Shown here piece by piece: positions 23,353 to 30,101 of a DNA stretch of 37,532 bases. The stretch comes from a virus. Where the stretch lies: the IMG/VR virus record IMGVR_UViG_3300025112_006667, positions 1-37,532 of that record. The stretch is one strand, 5' to 3'. Below the pieces are notes generated by a model. The model made no database searches. It worked only from the letters and a program-made list of their open reading frames with translations, and was not told the origin of the DNA. The translations under genes and the position numbers were made by a program. Position 1 is the stretch's first letter. Each line of letters starts with the position of its first letter.

Positions 23353-24073
23353 AAATAAAACAGCATTAGTAACTGGCGGTACAAAAGGTATCGGAAGAGC
23401 GGTATGTATTGCTCTTGCCAAAGAGGGATGTAGAATAATTACTTTTGGTAGGGATAAAAATGAAGTTAGAACTTTACATGACGAGTTAGATATTAATTAT
23501 AAGAAACCTGATATTTGTCATCAAGTTCGTACGTTAAATATTATGTATAGAGACAATAGGTGGGTGTTTAGAGATAGTATTGAACATATTGATATTTTAG
23601 TTAACAATGTTGGTGGAGGAGGTTCGTGGACAAACTATATGGAGGTCATGGAAAAGAATTATGGCCTTAGTGTGTTTTTTACTGAGCAGTATTTAGAGCG
23701 TATGTGTGCGAAGAAGTGGGGTAGAGTTATTGCTATTGCGTCTATTTACGGTAAGGAAGCTTTTAAGAATAAGTATTTTACTGCAGCAAAATCAGCACAA
23801 ATTGCTTATATGAAAAGTATGTCAAGAAAAAGATGTGTGAGTAAAGGAGTTACATTCAATACAATTTTGCCCGGACATATTTCTTGTGGTTATAGTTATG
23901 AAAAAAATAAAGATACAGACGAATTTAAAGACATAATAAAAAATACACCTATGGGAAGAATTGGTAAGCCAGAAGATGTAGCGAATGTAGTAAGGTTTTT
24001 GTGTTCAGATGAAGCAAGTTATATTAATGGTGCAAATATAGTTGTAGATGGAGGGGAGAGTGTATCTATATGA
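23339..24073 (+). CDS. Short-chain dehydrogenase/reductase with an atypical active site
   Basis: 244 aa. Classical SDR: ALVTGGTKGIGRAVC (cofactor loop), DILVNNVGGGG (NNAG-type motif), VIAIASIYGKEAF (catalytic Ser), KNKYFTAAKSAQIAYMKS, FNTILPGHIS, and the C-terminal GRIGKPEDVANVVRFLCSDE...INGANIVVDGG. Aligned on the conserved Lys, the catalytic Tyr position (YxxxK) is Phe (F-T-A-A-K), with a Tyr one residue earlier. Either the loop is shifted by one or the activity has changed. Likely role: oxidising or reducing a keto group on the module's sugar. Confidence 0.87.
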   Translation: MSNLKNKTALVTGGTKGIGRAVCIALAKEGCRIITFGRDKNEVRTLHDELDINYKKPDICHQVRTLNIMYRDNRWVFRDSIEHIDILVNNVGGGGSWTNYMEVMEKNYGLSVFFTEQYLERMCAKKWGRVIAIASIYGKEAFKNKYFTAAKSAQIAYMKSMSRKRCVSKGVTFNTILPGHISCGYSYEKNKDTDEFKDIIKNTPMGRIGKPEDVANVVRFLCSDEASYINGANIVVDGGESVSI

Positions 24074-24213
24074 ATTATTTTTTTGAAACATTGTTAGAGA
24101 TTGGAATGGTTGTTGGTATTGTATTATTTATAATATTAGTTTGTTTATCAATATTATCTATTATTAGTTTACCTTTTGTTGGTGTGATAGCTTTGCTGGT
24201 ATGGATATTTTAA
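24070..24213 (+). CDS. Small hydrophobic membrane protein
   Basis: 47 aa, overlapping the SDR stop by four bases (ATGA). Almost the whole sequence is hydrophobic (GMVVGIVLFIILVCLSIL then SLPFVGVIALLVWIF), consistent with two short transmembrane helices. No charged cytoplasmic domain. It has the size of a holin-like or membrane-anchor peptide, but nothing else supports such a role. Confidence 0.55.
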   Translation: MNYFFETLLEIGMVVGIVLFIILVCLSILSIISLPFVGVIALLVWIF

Positions 24214-24223
24214 GAGAGGTTGT

Positions 24224-25282
24224 ATGATAAAAAAAGAAATTTGGGAAAAGTTTAATAAGAAAAATGTATTAATTACAGGTGGAACCGGAATGATCGGACG
24301 AAAAATTTGTGATTTGTTAGTTGAGAATACCTCTGCTCATGTAGTATCAGTGTCATTAGATAAGATTCAAAATTTGAACAAAAAAGTAATTTATAGATAT
24401 GGAGATTTATCAGATTTTAGTGGTTTCTACGAATTGTTAAAACAGCACAATATTCATTATGTATTTCATACTGCTGGTATAAAAGGAAGCCCAAAGGTAA
24501 CGAAAGAAAAACCAGCATCTTTCTTTGTACCTTTACTTCAAATGAACACTAATGTACTTGAAGCGAGTAGGAGAGCAAATGTAGAGAAATTAATTTATAC
24601 AAGCAGTATAGGTGCTTATCCAGCTTTTAAGATAATAGATCAACTTGAAGGATATGATTTGTATAAGCCATTAGAAGTTTTTAAAGAGAGTGATGATACT
24701 CCTTTGCCACCTATGGACGAGTATCCTGGGTGGGCTAAGAGAATGGGAGAGCATCAGATAATGACTTACAAAATTCAACATGGGTTAGTAGATTATAAGT
24801 TTGTAAGACTTGGTAATGTATATGGTGAAGGAGATAACTTTGATGCTGATAATGCAATGGTAATTCCGTCATTAATGTCTAAAATATTAAAATATAAAGA
24901 GGAAAATAATCTTACTCATCCTCCAATAATAGTTTTAGGTGACGGCACTGCTATAAGGGATTTTTGCTATAGTGAAGATATCGCACAAGGGATTATTTTG
25001 GCATTAATGACTGATTATACTTTACCATTTTATAATCTCGGTGGAGGTGAAGGGATAAGTATAAAAGAATTAGTAGAAACTTTAAAAGATATTATCGGTT
25101 TTGAGTATAATTTTAGTGAAGAGAAATCAAAACCTTCAAAAAGAGTTTTAGATATTTCTTTAGCAAGGCACGAATTGGGGTATAACTTTTTAACTTCGTT
25201 AAAGTTAGGATTAGAAAAGACTTGGAATTGGTATATGGAAAATCAAAACGAATACAAATTGAGGAAAAATTATTTTAGATGA
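24224..25282 (+). CDS. NAD-dependent nucleotide-sugar epimerase/reductase, GDP-L-fucose-synthase-like
   Basis: 352 aa, with AAGAGAGGTTG before the ATG. Extended SDR: VLITGGTGMIGRKICDLL, VFHTAGIKGSP, LIYTSSIGAYPA, FVRLGNVYGEGDNFD, RDFCYSEDIAQGI and YNLGGGEGISI. The active-site region reads DEYPGWAKRMGEHQ; with Lys aligned, the usual Tyr (YGWAK-type) position is Pro and a Tyr sits one residue earlier. In the GDP-fucose synthase family the enzyme epimerises C3/C5 and reduces the 4-keto group. Here a separate RmlC-like epimerase follows directly, so this gene may only reduce or oxidise. Confidence 0.82.
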   Translation: MIKKEIWEKFNKKNVLITGGTGMIGRKICDLLVENTSAHVVSVSLDKIQNLNKKVIYRYGDLSDFSGFYELLKQHNIHYVFHTAGIKGSPKVTKEKPASFFVPLLQMNTNVLEASRRANVEKLIYTSSIGAYPAFKIIDQLEGYDLYKPLEVFKESDDTPLPPMDEYPGWAKRMGEHQIMTYKIQHGLVDYKFVRLGNVYGEGDNFDADNAMVIPSLMSKILKYKEENNLTHPPIIVLGDGTAIRDFCYSEDIAQGIILALMTDYTLPFYNLGGGEGISIKELVETLKDIIGFEYNFSEEKSKPSKRVLDISLARHELGYNFLTSLKLGLEKTWNWYMENQNEYKLRKNYFR

Positions 25283-25830
25283 AAGTAGAAGACACAACAC
25301 TTGATGGAGTAAAAAGAATATTACTTGATCCTTTTATAGATCATAGAGGTGAATATATAGAAATTTATAATAGGCAGCGATACGGTGGCAAGTTAGGATA
25401 TTTAGTAGATTTTGATAATTTTGTTCAGGATGATATATCAGTTTCAAGAAAAAATGTCTTACGAGGAATCCATGGGGATAACAAAACATGGAAATTAGTA
25501 TCTTGTTTGTATGGGGAATTTTATTTAGTAGTTGTGAATTGTGATGAAACATCTGATAAATTTGGGTTTTGGGAAGGTTTTATGCTATCTGAAAAAAGAA
25601 GGGAGCAGATATTAATACCTCCGTGTTATGGAAATGCTCATTTAGTTATGAGTGATACAGCTATATTTCATTATAAACAATCGTCTTATTATGAAGGTAA
25701 GGAGATGCAGTTTACTTATAGGTTTGATGAACCTTTATTTAATATAAGATGGCCAGTTAGGAAAGAAGAAATAATTTTATCTAAACGAGATGATAATATA
25801 GAATGGTGTGAAAATGAAAAAACCAGTTAA
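25279..25830 (+). CDS. RmlC-like nucleotide-sugar 3,5-epimerase (cupin)
   Basis: 183 aa. It follows the RmlC pattern: DGVKRILLDPFIDHRGEYIE at the start, SVSRKNVLRGIHGD (catalytic His), WKLVSCLYGEFYLVVVNCD, ILIPPCYGNAHLVM (second His), YKQSSYYEGKEMQF (Tyr) and FNIRWP near the end. RmlC itself acts on dTDP-4-keto-6-deoxyglucose; related epimerases act on GDP-4-keto-6-deoxy-heptose in capsule loci. With a GMD-type dehydratase and no dTDP-sugar genes here, a GDP-linked substrate is favoured. Overlaps both neighbours. Confidence 0.85.
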   Translation: MKVEDTTLDGVKRILLDPFIDHRGEYIEIYNRQRYGGKLGYLVDFDNFVQDDISVSRKNVLRGIHGDNKTWKLVSCLYGEFYLVVVNCDETSDKFGFWEGFMLSEKRREQILIPPCYGNAHLVMSDTAIFHYKQSSYYEGKEMQFTYRFDEPLFNIRWPVRKEEIILSKRDDNIEWCENEKTS

Positions 25831-26077
25831 AGGTATGAAGTCAATTCCGTATGGAGATAATATTATGACAGAGGCTTGGTTGAGCTGTGTATCAGCGTCT
25901 TCTGGGGTAGAAGGAATAACAAAAGCATTTAAAGAAGATACTGGGATTGATATTGCAGTTTTAGTTAATCGGTCACCAATAGAAAAAATGATTGATGAAG
26001 CTACTGGGCTTGATAAAGAGATAGTTGTGAAGTGGTGTGATTGGGTTACAAAAAATATTTGGGGTGAACAGAAATGA
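25814..26077 (+). CDS. Small protein of unknown function
   Basis: 87 aa from the ATG at 25814; a GTG two codons earlier (25808) is an alternative start. It overlaps the epimerase end by 17 bases and the next gene by four. It begins with a basic segment (KKPVKGMKSIPYGDN) followed by a helical body (EAWLSCVSASSGVEGITKAF). The C-terminus is Trp-rich (VVKWCDWVTKNIWGEQ). No family recognised. Confidence 0.6.
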   Translation: MKKPVKGMKSIPYGDNIMTEAWLSCVSASSGVEGITKAFKEDTGIDIAVLVNRSPIEKMIDEATGLDKEIVVKWCDWVTKNIWGEQK

Positions 26078-27045
26078 GTGATTATTTTAAAGGTAAAAAA
26101 GTATTGGTAACAGGAGCAAGTGGCTTTATCGGAACTAATGTGCTTTTAAAATTGGAACAGTTAATGGGTTGTGATTTATATTGTGTTATTAACAACAATG
26201 TTTTACAAGATCCAACTATCAAAGCATTTCTTATGTATAGAGATTTAACTAAAAAAAGAGATTGTGAAGATGTAGTCGAAGAAATGGATATAATTATACA
26301 TTGTGCAGCTGTGACGCATGGTGCAAAGTTTATGAATGAGAATCCTGCAGCTTTGGTAACTGATAATACAGTTATGAATACTTATCTTCTGGATGCAGCT
26401 CATAAAGCTGGGGTAAAAAAGTTTGTATTTATAAGTAGTGGTGCTGTTTATCCAGAGTTGGTAATTAATAATGATAGAAGCTTTTTAGAAGCAGAAGGTT
26501 ATTTGTCTGATCCTCCAGATTGTTATTTTGGAGTGGCTCACATGAAACGGTATGTAGAAAAGCTGTGTGAGTTTTATTCCACAAAAGTAAAAAATCCTAT
26601 GCAGTGTTTAATTGTTAGACCGAGTAATGTATATGGTCCTTATGATGACTTCAATCCTGATACTTCCCATGTAATGGCTGCATTGATTAAAAAATATTGC
26701 GATGGTCAGAATCCGTTTGAAGTGTGGGGAGATGGTGAGGATGTAAGGGATTTTATTTATGTAGATGATTTTGTAAGAGATGTTTTAGCATTAACGGAAA
26801 AGGTAGACAAGTTTGATATTTTTAATGTAGGTTATGGAGAGGGTTTCAGTGTTAATAAGATATTAGATATGATGGGTGTGAAAAAGAAAAACATTAAACA
26901 CTCAAAAGGTAAACCATCAACAGTTAAAAAGAGATTGTTAAATATGGATAAAATTTATAAACTTTTAGGATATCGTTCTTGGAATAATATTTATGATGGT
27001 ATGAGGAAAACTATAGATTGGTATAAGGAGAATAAAAATGATTAA
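26074..27045 (+). CDS. NAD-dependent epimerase/dehydratase family protein, second GDP-fucose-synthase-like enzyme
   Basis: 323 aa. KVLVTGASGFIGTNVLLKL (NAD(P) loop), IIIHCAAVTHGAK, FVFISSGAVYPEL, LIVRPSNVYGPYDDF, GEDVRDFIYVDDFVRDV and FNVGYGEGFSV are all in order. The active-site segment is CYFGVAHMKRYVEKL, in which the Lys is preceded by Tyr at a longer distance than the usual YxxxK. Together with the gene at 24224 it provides two reductase/epimerase steps. The final product therefore probably differs from the simple dehydrated sugar at more than one carbon. The stop overlaps the next fragment. Confidence 0.83.
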   Translation: MSDYFKGKKVLVTGASGFIGTNVLLKLEQLMGCDLYCVINNNVLQDPTIKAFLMYRDLTKKRDCEDVVEEMDIIIHCAAVTHGAKFMNENPAALVTDNTVMNTYLLDAAHKAGVKKFVFISSGAVYPELVINNDRSFLEAEGYLSDPPDCYFGVAHMKRYVEKLCEFYSTKVKNPMQCLIVRPSNVYGPYDDFNPDTSHVMAALIKKYCDGQNPFEVWGDGEDVRDFIYVDDFVRDVLALTEKVDKFDIFNVGYGEGFSVNKILDMMGVKKKNIKHSKGKPSTVKKRLLNMDKIYKLLGYRSWNNIYDGMRKTIDWYKENKND

Positions 27046-27229
27046 TGCATTTCCAAAAATATTTGCAATTGGTACAGACTACATTTCTAACATTTTTGAT
27101 GATGAAGTAGAAATTACGGAAAAGATAGATGGTAGTCAGTTTGCTTTTGGTAAGGTTAACGGAGAACTTTTTATGAGAATCAAGATAGGTATTCAAAGGA
27201 CAATATTAGCCGTATGCAAAGTTTATTAA
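27038..27229 (+). pseudogene. 5' fragment of an RNA ligase (Rnl2-type nucleotidyltransferase)
   Basis: 63 codons. The fragment contains ITEKIDGSQFAFGKVNGELFM, the KxDGS nucleotidyltransferase motif I with the Lys that becomes adenylylated, preceded by KIFAIGTDYISNIFDDEVEI, typical of phage RNA ligases of the Rnl2 type. Residues after about 48 (IKIGIQRTILAVCKVY) do not fit. The remaining motifs III, IIIa, IV and V are missing, so the fragment cannot ligate. It runs directly into a methyltransferase fragment in another frame, which marks a deletion junction near 27165-27185. Confidence 0.75.
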
Positions 27230-27588
27230 CATCAAGAAATTTAGCCTTAGATAACAGGCTAAGAACCTATTTAAAAAAGTATGATCATACTAGAAGGTCA
27301 GTTAATTATACAAGTGTATGGAAGTTTGGACCTGAGATGAAGAATCCTCATCCTGCACCTTTCCCAATTCAACTTCCTTCTAGATGTATTCAAGGCGTAT
27401 TGGATGAATCTGGTCTAGTGCTTGACCCCTACAGTGGTTCAGGTACGACTGGACTAGCAGCACAGTTATTGGGTCATGATTATATTGGATTTGATTTATC
27501 TAATGAGTATCATGATATGGCAAGAGAAAGATTTGCTAATCCATCTAAGAATGATTTGAGAAAATTCACTGAAGAGACTGAAGAATAA
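27160..27588 (+). pseudogene. 3' fragment of a beta-type DNA N4/N6 methyltransferase
   Basis: The frame is open from 27160; the first ATG in it is 27214, giving 124 aa. It contains HPAPFPIQLPSRCI, LVLDPYSGSGTTGLAAQLLG and DYIGFDLSNEYHDMARERF, the C-terminal SAM-binding half (motifs X/I/II) of a DNA methyltransferase. The catalytic (S/D)PPY motif IV, which should lie about 80-100 residues earlier, is absent. Residues just before the ATG (DRYSKDNISR) still look like coding sequence, supporting truncation instead of a short native gene. The truncated protein could be made but should not methylate DNA. Confidence 0.75.
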
Positions 27589-27635
27589 AGAATAAGAATG
27601 AAAAGAAAGATATGTATAAGGATTAAGAGAAAACA

Positions 27636-27926
27636 ATGTTAATTTTAGAAAATAGTCCATGCCTTATTACGATTAGCACACATGGTAGTGTAAGCATAGA
27701 TTTGGGTTTTTGTAAAATTTATAGGTGTCTTGGAGGTTACGCTTTCATGTTAAAGATTGATGGTGTTCAAAGTGAGAAATTGAATGATGATTTTTATAAA
27801 GCGTATGTGGCCGCAGTACAAGCATTTAGTGAAATATCTACTCCACAAGCACTAAAGGAAAACTGCCATGTAGAAGAAGAAAAAGATAACAAAGGATGGT
27901 ATGTATTCTACGGTAGAAGTAATTAG
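27636..27926 (+). CDS. Small protein of unknown function
   Basis: 96 aa. It starts MLILENSPCLITISTHG and continues with a beta-rich segment (SVSIDLGFCKIYRCLGGYAFML), then a helical middle (FYKAYVAAVQAFSEIS) and an acidic end. The upstream RBS is weak (AAGAGAAAACA). It lies between the gene scar and the RNA array. No family recognised. Confidence 0.6.
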   Translation: MLILENSPCLITISTHGSVSIDLGFCKIYRCLGGYAFMLKIDGVQSEKLNDDFYKAYVAAVQAFSEISTPQALKENCHVEEEKDNKGWYVFYGRSN

Positions 27927-27993
27927 CTTAATCGGAAAAATCAAACAACAATGTGAAAAAGCGTTGCCTTCTCTTAAAGGAAATAACAGGTAG
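27901..27993 (+). CDS. Possible 30-residue ORF entering the RNA array
   Basis: ATG at 27901 follows AAAGGA with four bases between; it reads MYSTVEVISLIGKIKQQ... and stops at TAG 27991-27993, inside the first stem of RNA copy 1. It overlaps the preceding gene in another frame. If real, translation would reach the 5' edge of the structured RNA. It could equally be chance. Confidence 0.3.
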   Translation: MYSTVEVISLIGKIKQQCEKALPSLKGNNR

Positions 27994-28076
27994 TGGGTGT
28001 CCGTGAAATATATTGAAATAGCGGGAATGTTAAGTCTTTTTGAGCGAAGATTTACACGGTTAATGCACCCATTACT
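27989..28076 (+). ncRNA. Structured RNA repeat, copy 1
   Basis: Three stems around a junction. P1: 27990-27999 with 28066-28075, ten pairs including one G-U. P2: CCGT at 28001-28004 with GCGG at 28021-28024, enclosing a loop with ATATATTGAA. P3: TAAGTCTT at 28031-28038 with AAGATTTA at 28047-28054, eight pairs with one G-U. CCGTG (28001-28005) can also pair with CACGG (28055-28059), so an alternative fold exists in this copy only. Copies 2 and 3 follow with the same layout and changed bases. Confidence 0.65.
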
Positions 28077-28084
28077 TGCAATTT

Positions 28085-28168
28085 TAATAATGGGAGTCTG
28101 CCGAATATATTGAATAAGGCAGTCATAAATTCTTTTAATAGAATTTAGGTGGTAAGCTCACATTATTG
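28085..28168 (+). ncRNA. Structured RNA repeat, copy 2
   Basis: P1: AATAATGGGAG at 28086-28096 with CTCACATTATT at 28157-28167, ten of eleven paired (one G-A). P2: CTGCC at 28098-28102 with GGCAG at 28118-28122. P3: TAAATTC at 28126-28132 with GAATTTA at 28141-28147. The P2 loop again contains ATATATTGAA. The A28095-T28158 pair of P1 is T-A in copies 1 and 3, a compensatory change. CCCATTA of copy 1 can also pair with TAATGGG here, so neighbouring units could exchange strands. Confidence 0.65.
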
Positions 28169-28258
28169 AGTAGTGGGTGTCTGTCGGATATGTTGAAGAA
28201 GGCAGTTGAGAGTTCTTTTCTGATAGCGTAGAACTTTTTGTTTTTTGCACCCACTACT
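28169..28258 (+). ncRNA. Structured RNA repeat, copy 3
   Basis: P1: AGTAGTGGGTG at 28169-28179 with CACCCACTACT at 28248-28258, eleven perfect pairs. P2: CTGTC at 28181-28185 with GGCAG at 28201-28205. P3: AGAGTTCT at 28209-28216 with AGAACTTT at 28230-28237, eight pairs with one G-U. The P2 loop reads GGATATGTTGAAGAA. A T-run follows P1 directly, so this copy should also end the transcript. Confidence 0.7.
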
Positions 28259-28264
28259 TTTTTT
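28248..28264 (+). terminator. Probable intrinsic terminator closing the RNA array
   Basis: The 3' strand of an 11-bp G/C-containing stem (P1 of copy 3) is followed by seven T residues at 28258-28264. This is the stem-plus-U-tract layout of a Rho-independent terminator, although the stem encloses 68 nt containing two smaller hairpins. Confidence 0.6.
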
Positions 28265-28278
28265 ATTTATGAGAAATT

Positions 28279-28446
28279 ATGAATACACAAGAATTAAGAA
28301 AGGCAGCAAAAGCTGTGTTTTTAGCTGTTAATGAAGCAGTTGCTCAGGATTTGGCTGATAAATTAAATGGGGCAGCTCATGAGATCGATAGATTACGAAA
28401 TGAACTAGAATGGCAATTGGGAATATTATTAAAGAAAGGATATTGA
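28279..28446 (+). CDS. Small helical protein of unknown function
   Basis: 55 aa, starting 15 bases after the T-run, with GAGAAAT as a weak RBS. The sequence (MNTQELRKAAKAVFLAVNEA, then HEIDRLRNELEWQLGILL) is alpha-helical with a heptad-like C-terminal half, suggesting a small coiled coil. Its C-terminal style recalls the 48-residue protein at 31515 (ERLRKAADVVIDGA). It is the first gene after the structured RNA. Function unknown. Confidence 0.6.
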   Translation: MNTQELRKAAKAVFLAVNEAVAQDLADKLNGAAHEIDRLRNELEWQLGILLKKGY

Positions 28447-28447
28447 C

Positions 28448-29455
28448 ATAATTATTACAAGAACACCATTTCGTGTCAGTCTATTTGGGGGAGGAACTGA
28501 TTACCCACAATGGTATAGACAGCATGGTGGGCAGGTATTATCTACTACAATCAATAAGTATTGCTATATTCTTTTAAGAAATCTTCCTCCATTTTTTAAG
28601 TTTGATCATATTATTAGGTATTCAGAAAAAGAAGAAGTTAAATGGGTTTCAGAAATAAAACACCCTTCAGTTAGAGCTTGTTTTATATATATGAAAATCA
28701 AAGGAGGTTTAGAAGTAGTGCATACAGGAGATATACCAGCAAAGTCAGGGGTAGGTTCAAGTTCTGCTTTTACAGTTGGTTTGCTTCATGCTTTATACGG
28801 TTTGCAAGGGGATATGGTGACAAAAAGAAAACTAGCAGAGGCATCATTACACGTTGAGCAAAAAATAATAGAAGAGAATGTAGGCTCTCAAGATCAGGTA
28901 GCTTGTTCATTTGGAGGTTTTAATAAAATAGAGTTTGGGGGGCGTCAAGAATTTTATGTTAATCCATTTACTATCGATCCAGAACGATTGAAATTGTTGG
29001 AAGATCACCTTATGTTATTTTTTACAGGTTTTTCAAGGTTTGCTTCTGATATAGCTAAAAGTCAGATAGATAATTTTAAAATAAAGAATGCTACATTACG
29101 AAGTCTATTTGATTTGGTTGATGAAGCTAGTAATATTTTGAGAAGTTCAAGTGATATAAAAGAATTTGGTAAGTTATTGCATGAAAGTTGGAAATTGAAA
29201 AAGGATATTTCTAATAAAATTAGTACAGATGCGATTGACAATATGTATAATATAGCATTAAGGAAAGGTGCTATTGGTGGTAAGTTGTTAGGTGCAGGAG
29301 GAGGGGGATTTTTATTGATATTTGCTGAACCACATAAACACAAAATTATTGAAAACGCTTTGACAAAGCAAGGATCAGTCCATGTCCCTTTTAAATTTGA
29401 AGCATTAGGAAGTCAAGTTATCCATTATTCAACTATAGATAATAATTATGATTGA
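28448..29455 (+). CDS. hddA: GHMP kinase, D-glycero-D-manno-heptose 7-phosphate kinase (HddA)-like, apparent AUA start
   Basis: 335 aa if begun at ATA 28448. The frame is open from 28433, and residues 2-20 (IITRTPFRVSLFGGGTDYP) match the very N-terminus of HddA-type kinases, whose Met aligns with this ATA. AAAGGA at 28435-28440 is seven bases upstream, ideal spacing. The first in-frame ATG (28691) would remove this conserved part. The GHMP ATP loop is AKSGVGSSSAFTVGLLHAL, and the C-terminal GHMP motif is GGKLLGAGGGGFLLIF. It phosphorylates heptose-7-phosphate at C1 for nucleotide activation. It overlaps the nucleotidyltransferase gene by eight bases. Confidence 0.82.
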   Translation: MIITRTPFRVSLFGGGTDYPQWYRQHGGQVLSTTINKYCYILLRNLPPFFKFDHIIRYSEKEEVKWVSEIKHPSVRACFIYMKIKGGLEVVHTGDIPAKSGVGSSSAFTVGLLHALYGLQGDMVTKRKLAEASLHVEQKIIEENVGSQDQVACSFGGFNKIEFGGRQEFYVNPFTIDPERLKLLEDHLMLFFTGFSRFASDIAKSQIDNFKIKNATLRSLFDLVDEASNILRSSSDIKEFGKLLHESWKLKKDISNKISTDAIDNMYNIALRKGAIGGKLLGAGGGGFLLIFAEPHKHKIIENALTKQGSVHVPFKFEALGSQVIHYSTIDNNYD

Positions 29456-30101
29456 TCTTTCAAAAATAGATGTGGTGATACTGTGCGGCGGTTTAGGTAC
29501 TCGAATACGAAAAGTTACAAATGATAAAATACCAAAATGCTTGATAGATATAAATGGAACACCCTTTTTAAAAAGATTAGTTTTAAATTTGATGGATCAG
29601 GGATTTAGAAGATTTATATTTTGTACTGGACATAAAGGAGTAGAGTTGGCTCAATATGTTCATAATATGTTACCTGAACATTGTGAGAAAATTATATCCC
29701 ACGAGCAGATACCGTTAGGCACAGGTGGAGCGGTGTGGAAGGCTATGAGATTTATTAAGAGTGAATATTTTTTTATAATGAACGGTGATACATTTTGTTC
29801 AGTAGATTTTAAAATATTTGTTAGACAAAGTATTTATAAATTAGAAAGAGGTGTAGCTGTTGGGTTAGGTATATTATCTAATGGATTAGACACGATAAAT
29901 TCAGGAATTTATTTTGTTAATAATGTATCTTTATATTCTGAATTAAGTGATTGGGGTAAATGTTGCTCTTTAGAAAAAGAAGTTTTCCCTCCTCTTATAG
30001 GTACTCCTTGTTATGATTTTGAGGTAGCTGATGAAGAAAATATTTTTATAGATATAGGTACACCAGAAGGTTATAAAAAAGCATTGGAATGTTTTAAATG
30101 A
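29448..30101 (+). CDS. hddC: Sugar-1-phosphate nucleotidyltransferase, HddC-like
   Basis: 217 aa. Signature LCGGLGTRIRKVTNDKIPKC gives the nucleotide loop GGxGTR and the Lys of KIPKCLIDINGTPFL. IPLGTGGAVWKAM and FFIMNGDTFC (metal-binding Asp) follow. The length and motifs match short guanylyl/thymidylyl transferases; the HddA-like kinase directly upstream, overlapping by eight bases, favours D-glycero-D-manno-heptose-1-phosphate guanylyltransferase. Product: GDP-heptose, which could feed the dehydratase encoded at 16478. GlcNAc- or glucose-type specificity cannot be excluded. Confidence 0.82.
   Translation: MIDLSKIDVVILCGGLGTRIRKVTNDKIPKCLIDINGTPFLKRLVLNLMDQGFRRFIFCTGHKGVELAQYVHNMLPEHCEKIISHEQIPLGTGGAVWKAMRFIKSEYFFIMNGDTFCSVDFKIFVRQSIYKLERGVAVGLGILSNGLDTINSGIYFVNNVSLYSELSDWGKCCSLEKEVFPPLIGTPCYDFEVADEENIFIDIGTPEGYKKALECFK

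Noticed and set aside
27989-28264. Reading the three-unit array as CRISPR, type III toxin-antitoxin RNA or phi29 packaging RNA
   Set aside because: Units are diverged, about 85-90 nt, with no spacers, so not CRISPR. No ToxN-like gene follows and units are longer than ToxI repeats. The stems and conserved loop do not match phi29 pRNA as I know it.
28691-28693. ATG at 28691 as start of the GHMP kinase
   Set aside because: It removes the conserved PFRVSLFGGGTDYP region and leaves 240 bases of in-frame, family-matching sequence unexplained.
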